DNA of 17,058 nt from CAZSWR01 sp964610885. GTDB taxonomy: Bacteria > Bacteroidota > Ignavibacteria > Kapaibacteriales > UBA2268. The stretch covers positions 1 through 17,058 of the forward strand of contig CAZSWR010000079.1 in the NCBI GenBank assembly GCA_964610885.1, written 5' to 3'. The notes under the pieces were generated by a model that had not been told where the DNA came from, did not search any database, and worked only from the letters and a program-made list of their open reading frames with translations. Position 1 is the first letter of the stretch; each line of letters opens with the position of its first letter. The position numbers were made by a program, and so were the translations under genes. Positions 1-6,823 of the stretch are shown one piece after another.

Positions 1-120
1 AACACATAGCATTGTCAATGGATTACCTATCGAAAAAGTCAGTGTAAAAAATATTTTACTTTCCTCCCCCCCCCAACCACTCCACAACCGGGCCCAAACA
101 AAGCGCTGCCAGAAATGTAA

Positions 121-148
121 GTAGGGGTTCAAAATTTTGAACCCCTAC
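121..148. repeat. Perfect 28-bp palindrome, possible terminator or operator
   Basis: The arm GTAGGGGTTCAAAA is followed with no gap by its exact reverse complement. As RNA it would form a 12-bp stem with an AATT loop. Read on the minus strand it lies about 50 bases after the glycosyltransferase stop and is followed by a mildly U-rich stretch (TTACATTTCT), so it could end the operon. There is no clean U-run on either side, so a protein-binding dyad is equally possible. Confidence 0.6.
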
Positions 149-180
149 AAAAGAGAAATACATCATCATACCACGCTGTG

Positions 181-196
181 GTTCAACAATTTGAAC
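181..196. repeat. Short dyad related to the 28-bp palindrome
   Basis: GTTCAA, a four-base gap and TTGAAC lie directly after the glycosyltransferase stop codon (minus-strand sense). The core matches the centre of the palindrome at 121-148 (GTTCAA / TTGAAC), which suggests two sites for the same protein or two tandem RNA hairpins. Confidence 0.4.
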
Positions 197-198
197 AC

Positions 199-1377
199 CT
201 ATTTCGCTTTCGTATATACTGTTTCCCACATTGCATTCTGGCCGCGCGCGATTACGCGGAACAGCCCAATGGCAAAGCCTGTGCAAAGCGTCAGCATGAA
301 CAATGGCAGTTTCAGCGGCCCGGTGCTTACTCCTGATTTGTCCAAGCCATATCCCACCAATGCCGCCGCGTAGAACAGAACTTGCGCCCAGAATAAGGCG
401 TCGGACAGAATCGAACCGGCGCCAAGATTCACTGCGGAACATAGAGCCAATCCGACAAGGAAAATCGGCAGGAAATAGCGCATGACTTTGTGCGAAACGA
501 AGAACAGGTGCGCCCAGCCATAGAGCGGATTGAAAAGGCGAGCGCGCGAAATGACAGCCGAAATCCCGCCGGCCGAAAGCCTGACGCGGCGCTTCATCTC
601 GCCGGCGATCGAGCGGGAGCGGGCTTCGCGCACAACCGCATCGGGCACGTAAACAAAGCGTTTCTTTTTGATGGCGAAAGTGAAGACGTTAAAGAGGTCG
701 TCGCAAACGTAATCGTTCGGTATTGGGTCCAGCAATTCACGGCGCGCCGAATAGATGCCGATGCTATTGATCGTGGTCGAAATTTCGCTTTCCTTGGCCC
801 GCAGGAATGCTTCGTAGCGCTGGTAGAAAGCCTCGGAGCCTGCGCCGCTGTCGTCTGTGTCGTCGTCTCCGGTCATCAGCACTCTGGGGATTGTGCCGCC
901 GAGCGTGGGGTCGGCCAGCGGTGCAACCAGTTTCGCGAACACGTCCGGCGCGGGCCGGTGGTCTGCGTCCATGAAAATAACGATATCGGTTTCGGCCATC
1001 GGGATAAGTTTGTTCAAGACTAAATTCTTCCCCATTCTCCCAAATTCCACGAAACGCACTCTTCGGTCCTTCGATTCGATTTCGCGAGCGATTTCGGCTG
1101 TGCGGTCTTGCGAACCGTCCGAGCCGATGAGTATATGAATCCTCTCGGCGGGATAGTCCGCGGCGAAAATCGATTCGACGGCGCGGGCAAGCGTCCGCTC
1201 TTCGTTGTACGCGGAGAGGACGATTGTTATATCGGGCAAATACTCGCTGTCCGAGCGAACTGGCTTGCGGAAAAGTTTCGACAAAACGCTGAGCAGAGCC
1301 GGATACAGCACGCTCAGGTATGCCATTGCGAGCACAATGAGAATCGAGATAATGTCTATGATTTGAGTCTTTTCCAT
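199..1377 (-). CDS. Membrane-bound family 2 glycosyltransferase
   Basis: Probably transfers or polymerises sugars from a nucleotide-sugar donor at the inner face of the cytoplasmic membrane for a surface polysaccharide or glycolipid. The 392-residue protein starts with a membrane helix (about 7-33). It then has a GT-A domain (about 49-280) with SAYNEE at 55-60, GSDGSQD at 85-91, the metal-binding DAD at 137-139 and an acidic pair at 226-227. A basic RRVR (263-266) stands where processive enzymes carry QxxRW, so polymerase activity is doubtful. Three or four hydrophobic helices follow (about 288-375). This layout is that of the PgaC/cellulose-synthase-like group of GT2. The ATG lies 10 bases after the stop of the upstream S24 gene, making it the last gene of the operon. 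The family is secure; acceptor and sugar are unknown. Confidence 0.9.
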   Translation of the reverse strand: MEKTQIIDIISILIVLAMAYLSVLYPALLSVLSKLFRKPVRSDSEYLPDITIVLSAYNEERTLARAVESIFAADYPAERIHILIGSDGSQDRTAEIAREIESKDRRVRFVEFGRMGKNLVLNKLIPMAETDIVIFMDADHRPAPDVFAKLVAPLADPTLGGTIPRVLMTGDDDTDDSGAGSEAFYQRYEAFLRAKESEISTTINSIGIYSARRELLDPIPNDYVCDDLFNVFTFAIKKKRFVYVPDAVVREARSRSIAGEMKRRVRLSAGGISAVISRARLFNPLYGWAHLFFVSHKVMRYFLPIFLVGLALCSAVNLGAGSILSDALFWAQVLFYAAALVGYGLDKSGVSTGPLKLPLFMLTLCTGFAIGLFRVIARGQNAMWETVYTKAK

Positions 1378-1387
1378 TCGATGCCGT

Positions 1388-1813
1388 TTATTTCAATTTT
1401 TCGGGTTTATGAATAACGTATTTGACGACGCCCTGAATCTCGAAGTGCATGAATCCTTTGATTTCGATTGGCAGGAAGCGTTTGTTGGCCGAAACGAGGA
1501 ACACCTGTCCGTTCTTTTCGACTAATTTCTTGACGGCAGTGTCGCCATTCAGCGCGGCGATAACAATTTTGCCGGATCGAGGAGTTTCGCTGCGCGATAC
1601 GATAAGCAAGTCGCCCTCGAAAATCTGTTCGTCGATCATCGAATCCCCTTTGACGCGCACTGCGTAATGGTTTTCGGCGACCGGCACGAGCAATTCGTTC
1701 AGGTCTAAACAATCGAAATTGGATCCGGAATTGGGCAAATGCGCTCCAGTCCAAACGACAGGCGCTTCGAAATTGTACGAGCTTTTTATTTCTATTTCCT
1801 TGCTAACTTTCAT
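1388..1813 (-). CDS. UmuD-like S24 family protein (copy A)
   Basis: A small LexA/UmuD-fold protein of 141 residues without a helix-turn-helix domain. The Ser-Lys dyad of S24 self-cleaving proteins is present: Ser58 in KGDSM (55-59) and Lys95 in TAVKKL (92-97). Their spacing of 37 equals that of E. coli UmuD (S60, K97). The residue at the UmuD cleavage-glycine position is Gly23, 35 residues before the Ser as in UmuD, but it is preceded by Thr rather than Cys or Ala, so cleavage may be altered. DLNELL at 37-42 is also UmuD-like. It lies 24 bases after the sister gene and 10 bases before a glycosyltransferase, with no umuC in the window. S24 membership is clear; a role in DNA-damage tolerance is doubtful without a polymerase partner. 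Confidence 0.85.
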   Translation of the reverse strand: MKVSKEIEIKSSYNFEAPVVWTGAHLPNSGSNFDCLDLNELLVPVAENHYAVRVKGDSMIDEQIFEGDLLIVSRSETPRSGKIVIAALNGDTAVKKLVEKNGQVFLVSANKRFLPIEIKGFMHFEIQGVVKYVIHKPEKLK

Positions 1814-1837
1814 TGATTTCAGCTCTTTTTTCTATTA

Positions 1838-2263
1838 TTATAAGCAATGGACAATCCGCGTAACTGTCCCGATGATACAGAATTCCATCAGGCCATCGAT
1901 CTTCGTGGGCAGGAACTGGTTCGCGTGCGACACCAAATACGTTCGGTCTTCGATCATTTTGAATATCTTCACCGTAAAATTCCCACTGATTTCGGCCAAG
2001 ACAATCGAGCCGTCTTCGGGTTCGACGGCTGAATCGACGATAAGTATGTCCCCGTCGCTGATTCCGGCGTCTTTGATCGAGATGCCCTTCACTTTGGCAA
2101 AAAACGTGCATTGAGGATGCTCCACGAGCAACTCATTTAAATCGATTCGGCGGTCGATGTCGTTATCTGCGACGACGGGTATCCCGGCAGCCACCGACAT
2201 AGTGAAAAGCGGTATCTCCGCCTGGGATTGGTTCGAGTAGCCATAAAGTGTGATTTCTTCCAT
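1838..2263 (-). CDS. UmuD-like S24 family protein (copy B)
   Basis: The second 141-residue UmuD-like protein, only moderately similar to copy A. Its N-terminus carries a classic cleavage context, with Ala26-Gly27 followed by PVV and the RIDLNELL block (39-46). The catalytic Ser62 sits in KGISI, where most relatives have KGDSM. Lys99 is in FTVKIF. Distances from glycine to Ser (35) and Ser to Lys (37) match UmuD exactly, so RecA-stimulated or intermolecular self-cleavage looks feasible. GISDGDILIVD (67-77) is almost the UmuD consensus. The gene begins 3 bases after the stop of the large glycosyltransferase fusion, with AGG six bases before the ATG, so the two are surely co-transcribed. Function in this context is unknown. 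Confidence 0.85.
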   Translation of the reverse strand: MEEITLYGYSNQSQAEIPLFTMSVAAGIPVVADNDIDRRIDLNELLVEHPQCTFFAKVKGISIKDAGISDGDILIVDSAVEPEDGSIVLAEISGNFTVKIFKMIEDRTYLVSHANQFLPTKIDGLMEFCIIGTVTRIVHCL

Positions 2264-2266
2264 TGG

Positions 2267-4231
2267 TTACCTTGATGTATGATTGTCGAATTTTTTTCTA
2301 AAAAGGAACTTTATCCAAATGTTTGTATCCAATTCTAAGCCTGTATTCAGTAGGTAGTATTCGTTCAGGTTGCTGATTGCTTCGTCGCTCAGCCGTTCGG
2401 GCCGGCTGATGTGGGCAAGCCCGATAATGCCTTCTTTGCCGAAATCGAATCTCTTGCCCTTAGGATACAGGCCCACGAAGCTCATTTTGCCTATGAAAAT
2501 TCGCCAGAGCTTTTTGTACCACGATTCGCATTTGCCAAAAACGGCATATGCCACGGGCGAAAGAATCGTAAGCATCAAGCACGAAGCAACAACATCTATT
2601 ATCCTCTTTGCGAAGCGGACGCGGAACCCACCGGCTTTGTAAGCGGAGATCTGTGGTTCGTGTCCGGTAACTTTGTCGATAATCCGAGACGTTACGACCT
2701 GTTCGTAGTCCTGAGCGGGATGAATCTTGATGTTCGGGTCGCTAAGCTCGGCAATAGTGCGGAAGAGTTCGGTTTTCTCTATTGTGGTATCGGTTACGAT
2801 CACTTCGTCGATGAAATAGTCGCGAATGATATTCTTGAGGTTTGCCCAATTGCCGATAACGGGCAGCCCGGCAAACGTGGAAACATTCTGCGGAGCCACG
2901 GTCAGCACTCCGGCCAGGTTTGCATTGAGCCTGTCGGAGTTTTGCAGGCGGCTGATGATGGATTCTGTATGCTCATTAAGCCCGACGATTGCGATGCGGC
3001 GGTCCTTTTCGCGGCCGCGCAGTTTGACGGCGAAGCCCAGGGCAATCCTGAACGCCGAAGCAAATAAAGCCGTGAATACGACTGTCATCACCAGTACCGA
3101 GCGGCTGAACTCATAGTCCTTGAAATAGTAAGGCAGCGACGAGAACACAAAGAATGAAATCATCAGGCCGAAAATGGTCTTTCGGACTGTTGGCTTCGAT
3201 TCGAAGTACTCGCCTGCGACGAGCATTGAAAAAAAGAACACTATGCCCGTAACGATGAAAACAGTTGGCATGGCGAAATCCGGGATATTCAGGAATCCAC
3301 CGTGGCGAATCCTCGTGGAGAGCATTATAGACGAGGCAAGTGCCAGCTGGTCGAATACGATCAGGCCTAAATCCTTGTAGTAGCGTATCAGGTATGAAAT
3401 CCCGCGGCGGAAGAAAATGGCTACTTGCAGCAAGGCCAGAAAAACGAACGACCGGCCGTAGTGTTTGCGGACGAATATTTGCATGGCCGAATAGAGGTGT
3501 TTGACGTCGTTCGTGGAGCTGCGGCGCGTGCTTTCGCCTTTGTAGTGTATGATGGATGTGGTGTGCAGATATACCACTTTGTATCCCTCTTCGTACGCGG
3601 CCCAGCAGAGGTCGATATCCTCGCCATACATGAAATACTCGGTATCGAATCCATTGACTTTTTTGATAAAATCGGCACGGCAGAACATGAAAGCGCCAAT
3701 AACGGCATCGATTTCGTATGTTTCGTCTGTCGAGCGGAATGTTTGATTGTATTGTGCGAATGCCTTCGACCGGGGGAACATTTTTTGCAAACCGAACAGC
3801 TTGCAAAACGACGCCCAAGGCGACGGGAATCCACGACGGCATGCGGGTTGGAATGTGCCGTCTGCGTTCAATACTTTGCAACCGGAAATGGCCACGTCAG
3901 GCGCTGAGTCCATGAATGCTTTCATCACGTGGAGAGTCTCTTCGCTCAGTATCGTGTCGGGATTGAGTATCAGAATATATTTGCCATGGGCATGATCGAA
4001 TCCGATATTGTTCGCCCGCCCGAAGCCCAGATTGCTATCCAAGGCAATGAACTTCACATCGGGAAAGAGCGGCGCCAAGTATTCGACAGAGCCATCGACA
4101 GAATTATTGTCCACGACAATCGTTTCCACCCGAAGCCCGGCCGCGGCGCGATCTATCGACGACAAGCATTGGTATAGGAAGTCCTTTACGTTGTAATTGA
4201 CGATGACAATCGAAATATCAGTTTCAGGCAT
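2267..4231 (-). CDS. GT2 glycosyltransferase fused to a degenerate WbaP-like phosphoglycosyltransferase domain
   Basis: Lead gene of the glycan operon, 654 residues from the ATG at 4231. Residues 5-260 form a rhamnosyltransferase-like GT2 domain: VNYN 11-14, DNNS 41-44, NPD 90-92, GFD 194-196 and GED 203-205. About four membrane helices follow (roughly 262-300, 320-340, 352-370, 378-402). A nucleotide-binding-like Rossmann domain (410-515, IAIVGLNE) comes next. The end (535-645) recalls bacterial polyprenyl-phosphate sugar transferases: AKRIIDVVAS, the helix with SPV, then GKMSFVG (581-587) and GIIGLAHIS. Only about 15 residues join helix and GKMSFVG. Active members have about 100 there, including DGGP, KFRSM and DELPQ, so the catalytic core seems deleted. 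The upstream alternative start at 4267 would fall inside the promoter -7 element, which favours 4231. The GT2 part is confident; the tail is probably non-catalytic. Confidence 0.85.
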   Translation of the reverse strand: MPETDISIVIVNYNVKDFLYQCLSSIDRAAAGLRVETIVVDNNSVDGSVEYLAPLFPDVKFIALDSNLGFGRANNIGFDHAHGKYILILNPDTILSEETLHVMKAFMDSAPDVAISGCKVLNADGTFQPACRRGFPSPWASFCKLFGLQKMFPRSKAFAQYNQTFRSTDETYEIDAVIGAFMFCRADFIKKVNGFDTEYFMYGEDIDLCWAAYEEGYKVVYLHTTSIIHYKGESTRRSSTNDVKHLYSAMQIFVRKHYGRSFVFLALLQVAIFFRRGISYLIRYYKDLGLIVFDQLALASSIMLSTRIRHGGFLNIPDFAMPTVFIVTGIVFFFSMLVAGEYFESKPTVRKTIFGLMISFFVFSSLPYYFKDYEFSRSVLVMTVVFTALFASAFRIALGFAVKLRGREKDRRIAIVGLNEHTESIISRLQNSDRLNANLAGVLTVAPQNVSTFAGLPVIGNWANLKNIIRDYFIDEVIVTDTTIEKTELFRTIAELSDPNIKIHPAQDYEQVVTSRIIDKVTGHEPQISAYKAGGFRVRFAKRIIDVVASCLMLTILSPVAYAVFGKCESWYKKLWRIFIGKMSFVGLYPKGKRFDFGKEGIIGLAHISRPERLSDEAISNLNEYYLLNTGLELDTNIWIKFLFRKKFDNHTSR

Positions 4232-4264
4232 ATTAATAACTCTTTTCAACAATTCCCCTTGAGG

Positions 4265-4295
4265 CAAAAATAACTAAATTTTGGATAAATACAAA
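4265..4295 (-). promoter_or_regulatory. Bacteroidetes-type promoter of the glycan operon
   Basis: Read on the minus strand, TTTG (4295-4292), a 19-base gap and TATTTTTG (4272-4265) match the Bacteroidetes consensus TTTG-N19-21-TANNTTTG exactly. Transcription should begin near 4257, about 25 bases before the ATG at 4231. Confidence 0.65.
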
Positions 4296-4357
4296 CGCGA
4301 AAACCCGGCCCCCCATCGTCCCATTCCAAAGAGACAAAAAGAAAACCGATATAGACT

Positions 4358-4378
4358 GGCAATATGGACGATATTGCC
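4358..4378. promoter_or_regulatory. 21-bp inverted repeat upstream of the glycan operon, candidate operator
   Basis: GGCAATAT, five bases and ATATTGCC form a perfect dyad centred about 110 bases upstream of the predicted transcription start at 4257. The size and symmetry fit a dimeric regulator site. The regulator is unknown. Confidence 0.4.
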
Positions 4379-4685
4379 CACGAACCATAGGGATTATGTG
4401 TATAATCGCAAGAATTGCTCAAATAAAATAAATAGCTCCAAGAGCATTTTCCCCGCCCAAGATGCGATACTGCTCCGAACGAAGGCCAGCTACCTGTCGG
4501 CGGGCGTAACCCAGCCTGAGATAGTAATTCATTCCAGCGCAGAAACCGGACATCATTTATTCATACGAACAACGGGCGCTGGCGCTAAGAGTCCAACGAC
4601 TAACGAATTTCAATATTTTGCTTTAGCTTTGGTTAATATCGTTGTTCCATGCGAGTATGAATAATAGCGCAATTTGATTATTTAT

Positions 4686-4704
4686 GATAAAGAGAATCAT
4701 TATC
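4686..4704. promoter_or_regulatory. Fur-box-like sequence
   Basis: GATAAAGAGAATCATTATC matches 17 of 19 positions of the E. coli Fur consensus GATAATGATAATCATTATC and is itself a dyad (TGATAA, nine bases, TTATCA, 4685-4705). It begins two bases after the flagellin stop, far from any start codon (the nearest downstream gene on the minus strand starts at 4231), so a role in repression is uncertain. It may instead be a 3' stem. Confidence 0.35.
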
Positions 4705-4706
4705 AA

Positions 4707-5642
4707 TTATCCTTGCATTAATTGAAGATAAGACGTTGGATTCTGATTTGCTTGCGAGAGCGAAATCAAAGAGGCCTGTTGCAAGAATTGCGAACGAACT
4801 AATTTAAGCTGTTCCTGGGCCACGTCCGCATCTTCGAGCCGAGAAATTGCAGCGTTATAGTTAACGACCTGCGATTTCAGCAGTTCTTCCTGCGAAGTCA
4901 TGCGGTTATTGATGCCGCCAAGGTACGAAGCCACTTTATTGACGTTGTTCAGTGCGACGGCAAGGCTTTGCAGCGTTGTGTCGATTTGCGAGCCACTGAA
5001 AACTCCTAAGTCAGTCGCGCTGACATCATTCAGTTTCCTAAGGTCCAGCCCGCGTACTCCCGCGAAGTCGCCTTCGGTCATAGAATTGACGTTAAAATAA
5101 TTCGTATCGATATTGTAATCGACATTTGAAGTACTCATATCGATCGACAGGGTAAGGAGCGAGCTTCTGGCATTGATGCCAATCATGAAACTAACCGAAA
5201 ACGAACCATTCAAGAGCTGTTGGCCACCGAAAGCAGTGGAATCGGCAACAGTCTGGATTTGTTGCGTCAGCCGAAAAGCAGCCTTGGCGAGGGCAACTTT
5301 TTCGTCGGTACCCAAAGCCCCCGAGGAGGCATTCGCCGTTGCATCTTTGATGGTTGTAACCAATCCATTAATATTGTCCAAAGCGTCTTGAAGAATATTC
5401 GATAAGTTCAGCGCGTCGCCGACGAGGTTCAGAGCAGATTTCAATGCTCCATTGCGGGCCTGAAGAGACCTCGAAGTGATGTAGCCGGCCACGTCGTCGG
5501 ATGCGTTATTGATCCTCTTTCCGGTTGAAAGCCTCAACTGTCCTTGGGAGATTGCTTTGTTCGATGAATCAAGTGCATTGTAAGCATTCTCCGCCGACGT
5601 ATTAGTCCTTATCCTTGCATTTCCACCTGTTGAGAAAGGCAT
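4707..5642 (-). CDS. Flagellin (copy 1)
   Basis: Structural subunit of the flagellar filament, exported by the flagellar type III system. At 311 residues it is short for a flagellin. The N-terminal D0/D1 region is clear (about 1-150), with LRLSTGKRINNASDD at 36-50. So is the C-terminal D1/D0 region (about 225-311), with SRLEDADVAQEQL and a tail rich in Q and L. The middle (about 150-225) is short, so there is no large D2/D3 domain. The start MPFSTGGNARIRTNT replaces the usual ALRINTN opening. A ribosome-binding site GGAG lies eight bases before the ATG, unusual strength for this window. It shares length and most of its ends with copy 2, 112 bases upstream, and may be co-transcribed with it. 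No other flagellar gene is present here. Confidence 0.93.
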   Translation of the reverse strand: MPFSTGGNARIRTNTSAENAYNALDSSNKAISQGQLRLSTGKRINNASDDVAGYITSRSLQARNGALKSALNLVGDALNLSNILQDALDNINGLVTTIKDATANASSGALGTDEKVALAKAAFRLTQQIQTVADSTAFGGQQLLNGSFSVSFMIGINARSSLLTLSIDMSTSNVDYNIDTNYFNVNSMTEGDFAGVRGLDLRKLNDVSATDLGVFSGSQIDTTLQSLAVALNNVNKVASYLGGINNRMTSQEELLKSQVVNYNAAISRLEDADVAQEQLKLVRSQFLQQASLISLSQANQNPTSYLQLMQG

Positions 5643-5754
5643 TTTTTTATCTCCGTATTTGTTTATTCAACAGGAAAAGCTATTAATCTTTGTAGCTTTC
5701 CAATTTATGCACCAAAGATTCCGGTTGTCTATCTATGGTTCATATTATTCATTA
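5643..5754 (-). other. Gap between the two flagellin genes with an inverted repeat
   Basis: The 112-base spacer contains AATCTTTG (5685-5692) and CAAAGATT (5713-5720), an 8-bp inverted repeat with a 20-base loop, and the ribosome-binding site of copy 1 (5651-5655). No convincing promoter or U-run terminator is visible, so read-through from copy 2 is plausible. Confidence 0.4.
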
Positions 5755-6690
5755 TTATCCCTGAATCAGCTGCAAGAACGATTGCGGGTTAGCATTCGCT
5801 TGTGCCAACGAGGTCAACGAGGCTTGCTGCAAGAATTGAGATTTAACCAATTCGAGCTGTTCTTTGGCCACGTCTGCGTCTTCGATTCTCGAGATTGCAG
5901 AATTGTAGTTCACGATTTGGCCTTTGAGCAAGTCTTCCTGCGAGTTGAGCCGATTGACGATACCGCCGACGTATGAAGCAACTTTGTTGACGTTGTTCAA
6001 GGCTTCGTCCAAGCTGCTAAGCGTAATGGCCATGTGGCCGTAATCGAAGATACCAAGGTCGTCGGCCGAAACTGCATTGAAAGCATTCATGTCCAGTCCG
6101 GTAACGCCGGCAAAATTTGAAACATTAAGGGAGTTAATGTTGAAGTCTCGGCTCTTCACGTTGAAATCGCCATTGGCCGTAGTCAAGTCGATACCAAGCG
6201 TAATAAGCGAGTGCGAAGCGGTGGTACCAATAACGAAGTCCACCGAGAAGCCACCAGTAAGTAGCTGTTGGCCACCAAAGACAGTCGAATCGACAACCGT
6301 TTGGATTTGCTGAACCATACGGAATGCGGCCTTTGCCAGGGCGACACGTTCGTCTGTTCCCTGAGCGCCGGACGACGCTGTTGCCGTCGAGTCCTTGATT
6401 TGCGTAACGAGTGTATTAATATTGTCCAAAGCGTCCTGAACGATGTTCGATACGTTTTGTGCATCTCCTACCGAGTTCAAAGCTGCTTTGAGAGCACCGT
6501 TGCGGGCCTGCAATGCACGAGACGTAATATATCCTGCTACGTCGTCTGCTGCATTGTTGATCCTTTTTCCCGTCGATAGCCTCAACTGCCTGAGCGATAT
6601 GCTCTTATTCGACGTGTCGAGCGCGTTGTACGCATTCTCCGCGGGAGTATTGGTGCGTATGCGAGCGTTTCCACCAACTGCGAATGGCAT
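5755..6690 (-). CDS. Flagellin (copy 2)
   Basis: Second flagellin, also 311 residues and alignable with copy 1 without visible gaps. The ends are highly alike (for example IRTNTPAENAYNALD, LSTGKRINNAADD, SRIEDADVAKEQL, SQFLQQASL). Differences concentrate at about residues 150-225, the part expected to face outward. This pattern suggests duplication followed by divergence of the exposed surface, giving filaments of mixed or alternative antigenicity. The Shine-Dalgarno sequence GGAGGTGA (6701-6694) is the strongest in the window, fitting high expression. The long upstream region has a palindrome at 6805-6823 and an inverted repeat at 6739-6788 that may regulate it. Confidence 0.93.
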   Translation of the reverse strand: MPFAVGGNARIRTNTPAENAYNALDTSNKSISLRQLRLSTGKRINNAADDVAGYITSRALQARNGALKAALNSVGDAQNVSNIVQDALDNINTLVTQIKDSTATASSGAQGTDERVALAKAAFRMVQQIQTVVDSTVFGGQQLLTGGFSVDFVIGTTASHSLITLGIDLTTANGDFNVKSRDFNINSLNVSNFAGVTGLDMNAFNAVSADDLGIFDYGHMAITLSSLDEALNNVNKVASYVGGIVNRLNSQEDLLKGQIVNYNSAISRIEDADVAKEQLELVKSQFLQQASLTSLAQANANPQSFLQLIQG

Positions 6691-6738
6691 TATTCACCTC
6701 CATGTGAAATATAACATGTATTCATTTTGTTATTTCTA

Positions 6739-6788
6739 ATCAGCAGATTCCATTTTTTTAATGCAAAATCCATTTTGTTTCTGCTGAT
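6739..6788. repeat. 8-bp inverted repeat upstream of flagellin copy 2
   Basis: ATCAGCAG (6739-6746) and CTGCTGAT (6781-6788) flank 34 bases that themselves contain two direct copies of TCCATTTT 20 bases apart. This lies 50-100 bases before the flagellin start, the expected place for activator or repressor sites. Confidence 0.4.
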
Positions 6789-6804
6789 ACTTCCTGTGTG
6801 CCTT

Positions 6805-6823
6805 TTTCCTCAATTTGAGGAAA
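6805..6823. promoter_or_regulatory. 19-bp palindrome, candidate operator of flagellin copy 2
   Basis: TTTCCTCAA and TTGAGGAAA surround a single central T. No U-run follows on the minus strand, so a binding site is likelier than a terminator. A near-match promoter on the minus strand (TTG at 6868-6866, 19 bases, AACTTTTG at 6846-6839, one base off the TANNTTTG pattern) would place the site just after the transcription start. Confidence 0.4.

Larger units (their letters stand above)
1..198. other. Non-coding region downstream of the glycan operon
   Basis: No convincing gene lies here. Visible structures are a short AT dyad at 44-59 (GTAAAA, 4-base gap, TTTTAC), a run of nine C at 66-74, a perfect 28-bp palindrome at 121-148 and a smaller related dyad at 181-196. 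The open frame that runs through the C-run on the minus strand is an antisense-frame extension out of the glycosyltransferase gene and has no family features. The region probably contains the 3' end of the minus-strand transcript and perhaps the promoter of a gene to the left of the window. Confidence 0.5.
4268..4706. other. Non-coding region between glycan operon and flagellins
   Basis: A 127-codon open frame exists on the plus strand but shows no family features, low-complexity composition and no ribosome-binding site, so it is not called. The region holds the operon promoter, a 21-bp inverted repeat (4358-4378) and a Fur-box-like sequence (4686-4704). No terminator with a clear U-run was seen after the flagellin gene. 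Confidence 0.5.

Noticed and set aside
56..442. 128-codon minus-strand frame reaching through the C-run
   Set aside because: It overlaps the glycosyltransferase gene in another frame and shows no protein features.
490..1416. Several plus-strand open frames opposite the GT2 gene
   Set aside because: They are antisense shadows of a gene with clear GT2 motifs.
3111..3881. 256-codon minus-strand frame within the fusion gene
   Set aside because: Shadow frame, Arg- and Pro-rich, no motifs; the overlapping frame encodes the convincing GT2 domain.
4281..4664. 127-codon open frame on the plus strand
   Set aside because: No ribosome-binding site, no family motifs, irregular composition, and it spans the inverted repeat next to a minus-strand promoter. 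Likely a chance frame.
6729..6765. Sigma-28-like sequence (TAAA ... GCTGATTA) upstream of flagellin copy 2 on the minus strand
   Set aside because: Only 6 of 8 matches at the -10 box, and the gap from TAAA is 12 rather than 15 bases.
6791..6815. Possible sigma-54 site (AGGCAC on the minus strand) before flagellin copy 2
   Set aside because: The required -12 GC dinucleotide at the right distance is missing.
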